Below are positions 56,606 to 64,000 of a DNA stretch of 64,000 nt, piece by piece. The stretch's first letter is position 1; the number at the start of each line of letters is the position of its first letter. A program made the translations under genes and the position numbers. Source of the DNA: Skeletonema tropicum. Lineage: Eukaryota; Bacillariophyta; Thalassiosirophyceae; Thalassiosirales; Thalassiosiraceae. The stretch covers positions 682,001 through 746,000 of the forward strand of contig CM074140.1 in NCBI GenBank assembly GCA_037178625.1, written 5' to 3'. Below the pieces are notes generated by a model. That model searched no databases. It was given only the letters and a program-made list of their open reading frames with translations, and was not told where the DNA came from.

Positions 56606-56676
56606 TCTCCCACGGCGATTCGAACGCCGGCTGGTTGATTCAAAGTCAACAGTGCTAACCACTACACTATGGGAGA
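56606..56676 (-). tRNA. trnQ-TTG: tRNA-Gln (anticodon TTG), inverted copy
   Basis: Exact reverse complement of 44425-44495, with all stems and the TTG anticodon preserved. Confidence 0.95.
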
Positions 56677-57163
56677 AGTATGATTTCTCATGTTCATATT
56701 TGAAACAGAATAAACATTATAAAAATAACAAAATTTAAAATCAAGCAATGCTCTCCTTCCAGCAAACAGGCGCGGGTACCTAATTATGTATGGTGATAGA
56801 AGGAGACTATTGGCTTGGTCTCGTTACCAAGGTCACCTCGAGACACTGGTCTCGTTAGTAAAAAGTGGTCTCGTTAGTATGACTTATGACTTACCCACAA
56901 CATACCTACCTACTCTCCCACTTACATCATACCTGTGATGTGTCTGGTTGAGATTTCATTGCATCTCTTTTCGATATCTTCTGGAAACTCATCTTCTGCT
57001 TTATTTTCAGGATCATTGTAGATAGTCAATGCATCTGCTCCAGCTACTTACTTGATCCACAATAATTTTCCTCAACATCTCCTCACTGAGCAATGTATGC
57101 AACAAAGGCACATTACAGTTACAGGGAATCTCCGCGAACTATATCCCCTGGGTATAAAATTCA

Positions 57164-57504
57164 TTGCTGAATGGATGCTAGTTGAATTCCATCGCGTAGC
57201 AAGTTACATTCTTTCTTTGTAGGAGCCAATCTAAGCATCTTACTTGATCTTCTTTCCGAGTTGATAAAGGATGTAGTGCATGCTCATGTGTACGAAGTTG
57301 TATTTGCAGACAAATTGTTCTTTCTCTCGGAGTTTTCTCAATAGCTCATTCGTGGAGTGTCCGACAAGACTCTCCTTGACTGAATGAAGACTGCTCGTGG
57401 CAAGGTCATGTGATTGATTGAGAAGATATCTCTCAGAACTCTTTGTTTGCTTCTTTCTTTCGAGGTATTGTACAATACTTAGTTCGAAGAACAAACTTCT
57501 TTTT
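57164..57504. repeat. inverted copy of the 43596-43936 flanking repeat
   Basis: Mirror position of the downstream flank of the silaffin-like gene; same content in reverse complement. Confidence 0.88.
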
Positions 57505-57647
57505 CTGTAAGGATGTGATCGGCAGGTAGGTACTTAAGAATTTAAATACGTAGATCACAAGTATGGCATTTTCGAGGTAATCAAAGCCGCTAAGTATCTA
57601 TGACTCATTGGAAATTGAAAATCTCCCTCGCTCTCTCAGGAGTTCGT

Positions 57648-57879
57648 GTCACATCCACGTCAGTAGACTGGACATACAATCTGTTCATATGTGTTTCTCG
57701 TTTCTTTGTTTGGTACGATCGGAACATTTGATACGATCGAAACAGAGCAGCCCCTCTCAATCCATGTCCATTCACGAGAGATGCTGCTTTATTCTTCAGT
57801 GTAAAGTAATCCTCATAATAATTCTATTCGTTACATCTATTGATCAATAATAAGCTCAATTGTTAGCTAGATTGGACAG
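57648..57879. repeat. dispersed 232-bp repeat, copy 3 (inverted)
   Basis: Reverse complement of 43221-43452. Confidence 0.9.
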
Positions 57880-58108
57880 TTCGGTACCACGGTTAGCAGC
57901 TGGCTGAGTTTGCGGAATTCTGGCTATCAAAGTCGGCGGGACTCTAGAGGGAGACGTGCCATGAACTTTAAGCGGAACCATATCAATCTCAAAACTCTAC
58001 AAACCGCGCATGAACAAATGAATTAAATAATAATAATAATAACTTAGAAAATTACTCAACTATCCTAAATACAATACATACATAAGCTGAGACAAAAAAC
58101 ACAGCAGC

Positions 58109-59293
58109 TTACACCGCAGATTTAGAAGACTTGCTGACGCTGACAACAGTGGTTGATTTGGAACTCTTGGCGGAAACAGGAGAAGCTTCGCTCTTGCTGC
58201 TCTTGCTGGAGCTAAGTTCTCTGCGCCTCGACTTGGAACTCTTGGCGGAAACAGGAGAAGCTTCGCTCTTGCTGCTCTTGCTGGAGCTAAGTTCTCTGCG
58301 CCTCGACTTGGAACTCTTAGCGGAAGGATAAGAGGCTTCGCTCTTGCTGCTCTTGCTGGAGCTAAGTTCTCTGCGCCTCGACTTGGAACTCTTAGCGGAA
58401 GGATTAAGAGGCTTCGCTCTTGCTGCTCTTGCTGGAGCTAAGTTCTCTGCGCCTCGACTTGGAACTCTTAGCGGAAGGATAAGAGGCTTCGCTCTTGCTG
58501 CTCTTGCCGGAGCTAAGTTCTCTGCGCCTCGACTTGGAACTCTTAGCGGAAGGATAAGAGGCTTCGCTCTTGCTGCTCTTGCTGGAGCTAAGTTCTCTGC
58601 GCCTCGACTTGGAACTCTTAGCGGAAGGATAAGAGGCTTCGCTCTTGCTGCTCTTGCTGGAGCTAAGTTCTCTGCGCCTCGACTTGGAACTCTTAGCGGA
58701 AGGATAAGAGGCTTCGCTCTTGCTGCTCTTGCTGGAGCTAAGTTCTCTGCGCCTCGACTTGGAACTCTTAGCGGAAGGATAAGAGGCTTCGCTCTTGCTG
58801 CTCTTGCTGGAGCTAAGTTCTCTGCGCCTCGACTTGGAACTCTTAGCGGAAGGATAAGAGGCTTCGCTCTTGCTGCTCTTGCCGGAGCTAAGTTCTCTGC
58901 GCCTCGACTTGGAACTCTTAGCGGAAGGATAAGAGGCTTCGCTCTTGCTGCTCTTGCTGGAGCTAAGTTCTCTGCGCCTCGACTTGGAACTCTTAGCGGA
59001 AGGATAAGAGGCTTCGCTCTTGCTGCTCTTGCTGGAGCTAAGTTCTCTGCGCCTCGACTTGGAACTCTTAGCGGAAGGATAAGAGGCTTCGCTCTTGCTG
59101 CTCTTGCCGGAAGGAGTTGGATAGTATGCAGAAGATTCTACGAATTAATGTTGAATGAGAAGACAAGTGAGAGAAAAATGGTTCATAAAAGTCTGATATC
59201 GCGACACAGCTAATTTGAAACGAGGATAACAGCATGGAACTTACGAGCCGCAAAAGCGATAACACTAATCAAAAGGATGTGAAGGAGCTTCAT
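58109..59293 (-). pseudogene. inverted copy of the silaffin-like gene (one frameshift)
   Basis: Exon 1 is 59245-59293, the intron 59138-59244 and exon 2 58109-59137, all mirroring 41807-42990. One extra T at 58404-58405 (ggattaag in place of ggataag) shifts the frame in about the tenth repeat, so the last two to three units and the SPVS tail are out of frame. Signal peptide and splice sites are intact. Either a sequencing error or a true null copy. Confidence 0.75.
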
Positions 59294-59492
59294 CTTGTCA
59301 CTGTATATAGAGTTCCAATAAAGCTACTCTACTTGCTCGATACGCAAGTGGAAAAATTATGATTGCACGGCTTTATCGTCATATTGCAAAAAGAACAAAG
59401 ATATCGACTTCCTTAACACGTCAACATTGATCCATTCGAAGAAGTAATTGAAATTTTCTCATTTTGTTGCTGATGTTTATCTTGGACAAGAC

Positions 59493-59856
59493 TATTGCTG
59501 AATGGATGCTAGTTGAATTCCATCACGTAGCAAGTTACATTCTTTCTGCGTAGGAGCCAATCTAAGCATCTTACTTGATCTTCTTTCCGAGTTGATAAAG
59601 GATGTAATAAGTTGTGTTTGAAGACAAATTGTTCTTTCTCTCGGAGTGTTCTCAATAGCTCATTCGTGGAGGCCGACAAGACTCTCCTTGACTGACTGAA
59701 GACTGCTTTAGCCTAGGGTATAGCAAGGTCGTGTGATTGATTTGAGAAGAAGATATCTCTCAGAACAAGGGTAAAGGGTATTGTAAATAAGCTCTCAGAA
59801 CACAGAACTTTTTTGTTTCTTTCTTTCGAGGTATCGTATAGTTCGAAGAACTTCTT
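59493..59856. repeat. inverted copy of the 41244-41606 flanking repeat
   Basis: Mirror position of the upstream flank of the silaffin-like gene. Confidence 0.88.
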
Positions 59857-61705
59857 TGCTGTGTGGGGCTTTGGGTTATTTCTGTGCTATATACGGTAAA
59901 CTACGTATCAATGTTCCAAGGAGGTGAAAGGGAGAGATGAGTGTGGAAGGGTGCCGTTCGTTAATGTGTTAGTTACACACTAATTGGGACTGGAGAACTT
60001 CGGTAGATAGGTACTCCTAAGTACTTATTACTTCTTTCTAGACTATCTGTCTAGAAGAGTAGTGACTACTAAAATAGATAGATAGATTATTTTATTCACT
60101 ACTCCCTAGACACCTGTGTCAGTAGAGAAAGAAGAATTTAAACCTGGAGGGGCTTTTTAATAGATTATGTATCTATCTATCTTACTTATCACGGGCAAAA
60201 AGTTGGTACAAGGAAATTTTTCAGCCTCGGGTGGATGGAATCTATCACGCGGGTGCAAATGGAACCAAAAAATGAAAATTTCTTTGTTATCAGTTAAATA
60301 GGCCATTTAGCGTTGATATACCTTTTTACAATGCTCTGCATGATCAAGAAGCACCCCGCAACTCCTCACTACTACCCCATTCATTCAATTCAATGCACTC
60401 AAAAGATCAACATGTGGTCACGTTGGCCAATATCCATGTTGTTGTCATCCTTCAATGGAGGAAGGTAGGCATCCTCTAGCGACAATCCAGTCAACTGTTC
60501 ATAGTACATGTGGAGAAGGCGGTTATTTTCACGAGTGTACATGATTCGTGCAGCTATGGGTGGTGACGCTAGTTAAATCTACTAACAAAACGAATTTTGG
60601 AAAATCGCCTTGATACTTCTCAGACAGCTTCAGTGTATACCCCTAGGACCAAAGAACTGCAAATGGAGCCGTTTTTGCTCCAATAGTTATGTAGTTATCA
60701 AGATATTCAGTTTGTTAGTGACCCACTAGTTAAATGCCCCTTTTGCGCTTATTATGGTCTCTGTAGTGATCAAATCGTCAAATCACAGCCCGATCTCGCG
60801 AAGATTGGTCCATTGAGGTCATTTCGTGCCATTCGTATCGTTGGATTCGTCTTCATCGGCGATGTTGATGGTCTTAAGGGCGTCATTGTCGGCTCCTCCA
60901 AGGGGCCGAAAATCGGTGAAGTGATTTGGCGCGCTTCGCCATCCGGCCTCAAAATCACACAGAACAAAACATCACCAAAACTACCATGTTCGACCGCACC
61001 GTGCACCATGTTACGGACCTCATTGGAGGCCGAACGAGGCTCCATGTGCAGCTTGTTGTCTATGTATTCAATGTCTACAGTCATTTTTTGGTTCGAAAAT
61101 AGGTCTACTTCGTCGTAATGCAATTTGAAATGGGGCGTGGAAAATTGCCATCTTTCGGCATACCTTACCCATCTCGTGGTCGATATCACAACATTATGAA
61201 CGTTCTAGTGCAGTGAATACATCCGCTGGTGTTATATGAGGATTGGGTGGGCCAGTTTTGTATCGTGGTCTGATTTAGAGTCTTGAACTTTGGCAAACTC
61301 GGCCCAAATATCCAGCTTGGTTGCTTTCGCCTTCTTCAACTCGCCTGCCCGACGCCGACGCTTGGTGCTGAGGGTGTTTGGAGCCTTTCTATCTGCCAAA
61401 TCTCGAACAGTCTTAATGAATTTACCGAGATTATTCGATTCAGTGCAAGTTGGAGTTGCCTCTCTGCATCACAAAAACACAGGGTCTTATGGCTCACTGC
61501 AAGGTTGTAAAAGCGAGGAAAGACCTTTCGAGTTCTTCAAAGAAACGATTCACTGGGACATCTTCCCAATGCCTCTCCTTCAAGACTTTCCCAAGTCACT
61601 TTGTAAGCTCAATTGTATCTCTTGACTTCCACGCCAAATAATTGACTGTCTTTAGAGTTGCAGCTTCTTCGATTTGATCTTCCAATGAGGTCTGACTGTA
61701 AGTGG
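59857..61705. other. gene-poor stretch of the right arm
   Basis: Mirror of 39409-41243. Differences from the left arm include changes near 61400-61520 (tctgccaaatctcgaac, cacaaaaacacaggg). No supported gene. Confidence 0.4.
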
Positions 61706-61789
61706 TAACCTCCATTGAAATTGACTTGCGCAGGTACATAAAGAATAAGAACTTCACTCGGTGATGGTCAAGATTTCAGATAAGTAAAC

Positions 61790-62081
61790 ATGATGCAAAT
61801 CGGCCTCTTGCTCGCCTCAGATGGCTTCCATGGTGGCTGGAGTGTGAATGTGCACAGGTTTTCCAACAGAACCCCCCCAACAAAACCCAAGACTGCCCAA
61901 CCTGGCTCGAGCTTTCCTTGCCATACCTGCCACCTCCGCACCATCAGAGAGAGTCTGGAGCTGTGCATCTCAAGTACTATCCATCAGGAGGGCCAGAATG
62001 GACCATAACTTGCTGCTATGGGTGGTGACGCTAGAAGCGCGCCTAAGTAAAACCTTAAAATGGCTACTTTTTTGGAAATAG
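61790..62081 (+). pseudogene. hAT transposase C-terminal fragment, second copy
   Basis: Same NLARAFLAIPATSAPSERVW block as at 38267-38533, but the sequence before it is altered by the longer C/A-rich stretch, so the upstream frame differs. Confidence 0.7.
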
Positions 62082-62249
62082 ATAGAGTAAGCGAATAGTA
62101 ACTCTACGATGAGACCAAGGCTACCAATGGAAAGCTTATCTCCTCTAGTTTATGATTCATGTGTTGCTTGTGCGATTTGATCGACTATGAGACGAGTTGA
62201 AATCGTCCAAAGTTTAACGCTTGTCTGACTTTGGAACGGCTCTCTCACA

Positions 62250-62348
62250 CTCTGGGGGGTCGAATGCTGTCGTGAAGGCATGCATTCGATTCGTCAGGTG
62301 TTCAGGATTCCAGTGCTTGCCTTCACGACAGCATTCGACCCCCCAGAG
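62250..62348. repeat. perfect 31-bp inverted repeat, second copy
   Basis: Arms 62250-62280 and 62318-62348, identical to the hairpin at 38702-38800. Confidence 0.93.
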
Positions 62349-62937
62349 CCATAGAATCGACAACTCCATGAGACATCATTTCAATCCATTTTCAATTTTT
62401 TTTCGTTCGTTTTACTACTTAGCGATTTGCTAGCATTTTTTGAACCGCAGAGACGATCCGACCTCTGACCGTCAAGCTGTTCATTCTCGGCAACTAAGTG
62501 GTCGATTCAACCCATTCCACTTGCAGAGCTCTTCTAGAAGACCTATTGGAGCGAGCCGATGGCTGTGCTAGGTTAGAGTAACTCTTTTCGTTGCGTAATA
62601 CTCCGTCTAAACTGGGCAATGCAATAGAGAGGTCGCTTTTCACACGTCGGCGATGCATTTGGTTCATATTTGCTACCAACAGCAATATATTCATCCATAA
62701 AACCGTGCCGTGTCGATTTATTAGGTAGGTGCTATAGATAGACTGAGTTGAATCATAGCAAAGCGTGCCAGATTCCGATTGTGTCATTCCTACAAGTTAA
62801 GCAAGCCATCGTCACTCTGGAGATTCCACCTACTAAATGCAAGAATCTACTCTCGCTTTAGCATTAGCAGTATTGTGAAGCGTGAAACATACGTCGTAAG
62901 AGGCAACTTGAAATCAAGTAGCCCATGCGGAAGGAAT

Positions 62938-63326
62938 TGCAGCAAGGAAGGGCGTCTACCACTTACAGTCAGACCTCATTGGAAGATCAAATCGAAGAAG
63001 CTGCAACTCTAAAGACAGTCAATTATTTGGCGTGGAAGTCAAGAGATACAATTGAGCTTACAAAGTGACTTGGGAAAGTCTTGAAGGAGAGGCATTGGGA
63101 AGATGTCCCAGTGAATCGTTTCTTTGAAGAACTCGAAAAGGTCTTTCCTCGCTTTTACAACCTTGCAGTGAGCCATAAGACCCTGTGTTTTGTGATGCAG
63201 AGAGCAACTCCAACTTGCACTGAATCGAATAATCTCGGTAAATTCATTAAGACTGTTCGAGATTTGCAGATAGAAAGGCTCCAAACACCCTCAGCACCAA
63301 GCGTCGGCGTCGGGCAGGCGAGTTGA
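62938..63326 (+). pseudogene. degenerate coding frame, second copy
   Basis: Identical frame, including the in-frame TGA, to 39390-39778. Confidence 0.35.
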
Positions 63327-64000
63327 AGAAGGCGAAAGCAACCAAGCTGGATATTTGGGCCGAGTTTGCCAAAGTTCAAGACTCTAAATCAGACCACGAT
63401 ACAAAACTGGCCCACCCAATCCTCATATAACACCAGCGGATGTATTCACTGCACTAGAACGTTCATAATGTTGTGATATCGACCACGATGGGTAAGGTAT
63501 GCCGAAAGATGGCAATTTTCCACGCCCCATTTCAAATTGCATTACGACGAAGTAGACCTATTTCGAACCAAAAAATGACTGTAGACATTGAATACATAGA
63601 CAACAAGCTGCACATGGAGCCTCGTTCGGCCTCCAATGAGGTCCGTAACATGGTGCACGGTGCGGTCGAACATGGTAGTTTTGGTGATGTTTTGTTCTGT
63701 GTGATTTTGAGGCCGGATGGCGAAGCGCGCCAAATCACTTCACCGATTTTCGGCCCCTTGGAGGAGCCGACAATGACGCCCTTAAGACCATCAACATCGC
63801 CGATGAAGACGAATCCAACGATACGAATGGCACGAAATGACCTCAATGGACCAATCTTCGCGAGATCGGGCTGTGATTTGACGATTTGATCACTACAGAG
63901 ACCATAATAAGCGCAAAAGGGGCATTTAACTAGTGGGTCACTAACAAACTGAATATCTTGATAACTACATAACTATTGGAGCAAAAACGGCTCCATTTGC

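Larger units (their letters stand above)
50549..61707 (-). repeat. right arm of the inverted repeat
   Basis: Reverse complement of 39409-50548. The centre is acgatttt|aaaatcgt between 50548 and 50549 with no spacer. The outer edge is at gtaagtggta (61707), after which the sequence changes to the 38185 block in direct orientation. Confidence 0.97.
61706..64000. repeat. direct repeat, copy 2 (runs off the window)
   Basis: Same orientation and content as 38185-40452. It differs by a roughly 27-bp longer stretch near 61860-61895 (C/A-rich aacagaacccccccaac) and gtgatgg for gtggg near 61762. From 63473 on it matches 39925 on without visible change. Confidence 0.95.

Noticed and set aside
58344..59213. 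289-codon plus-strand frame with GFALAALAGAKFSAPRLGTL repeats
   Set aside because: Antisense of the silaffin-like 75-bp repeat, open only because of the extra T at 58404; there is no equivalent in the left arm.

Overview
The window is nuclear DNA of a eukaryote, most probably a centric diatom (Thalassiosirales-like). The reasons are GT-AG introns, a nucleus-encoded mitochondrial ATP synthase alpha subunit, a DUF6824 protein (a family expanded in diatoms), a spliceosomal Prp16 helicase, low-complexity Ser/Asn/Asp-rich proteins, and above all a silaffin-like gene. Species assignment is inference.

Layout. 1-13400 is ordinary gene space: the 5' part of a UDP-glucuronate decarboxylase gene, a divergent glycosyltransferase-like gene, a nucleotide-transporter-like membrane protein, a DUF6824 protein, ATP synthase alpha (one intron), and two unrecognised genes with a 0.5-kb foldback element between them. 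13850-19830 is a satellite of about 32 monomers of about 186 bp, with dimeric (371 bp) and tetrameric (750 bp) higher-order repeats. 21515-26167 has a small unknown gene and PRP16. 26599-36373 is a Helitron-type Rep/PIF1-helicase gene whose N-terminal coding repeats are interrupted by a 2,986-bp DNA transposon (17-bp terminal inverted repeats, 7-bp target duplication) encoding a spliced 767-aa coiled-coil/transposase-like/Tudor-like protein. 36400-38185 is repeat debris plus a tRNA-Gln(TTG).

38185-64000 is a complex rearrangement. Segment 39409-50548 is followed without spacer by its own inverted copy (50549-61707), and a direct copy starting at the equivalent of 38185 then begins at 61706 and runs off the window. 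The order is direct, inverted, direct, i.e. DUP-TRP/INV-DUP, or a foldback assembly artefact. The arms carry a silaffin-like gene, a tRNA-Gln, a two-TM membrane protein gene and a large unknown gene cut off at the palindrome centre. The arms differ mostly by short indels (mainly 1-2 bases), each breaking a reading frame in one arm only.

The best candidate for something undescribed is the silaffin-like gene at 41807-42990. Exon 1 encodes a signal peptide; a 107-bp intron follows; exon 2 encodes twelve 25-residue Ser/Lys/Tyr repeats, each ending in RRREL. Exon 2 has no internal ATG, so simple ORF calling misses it.
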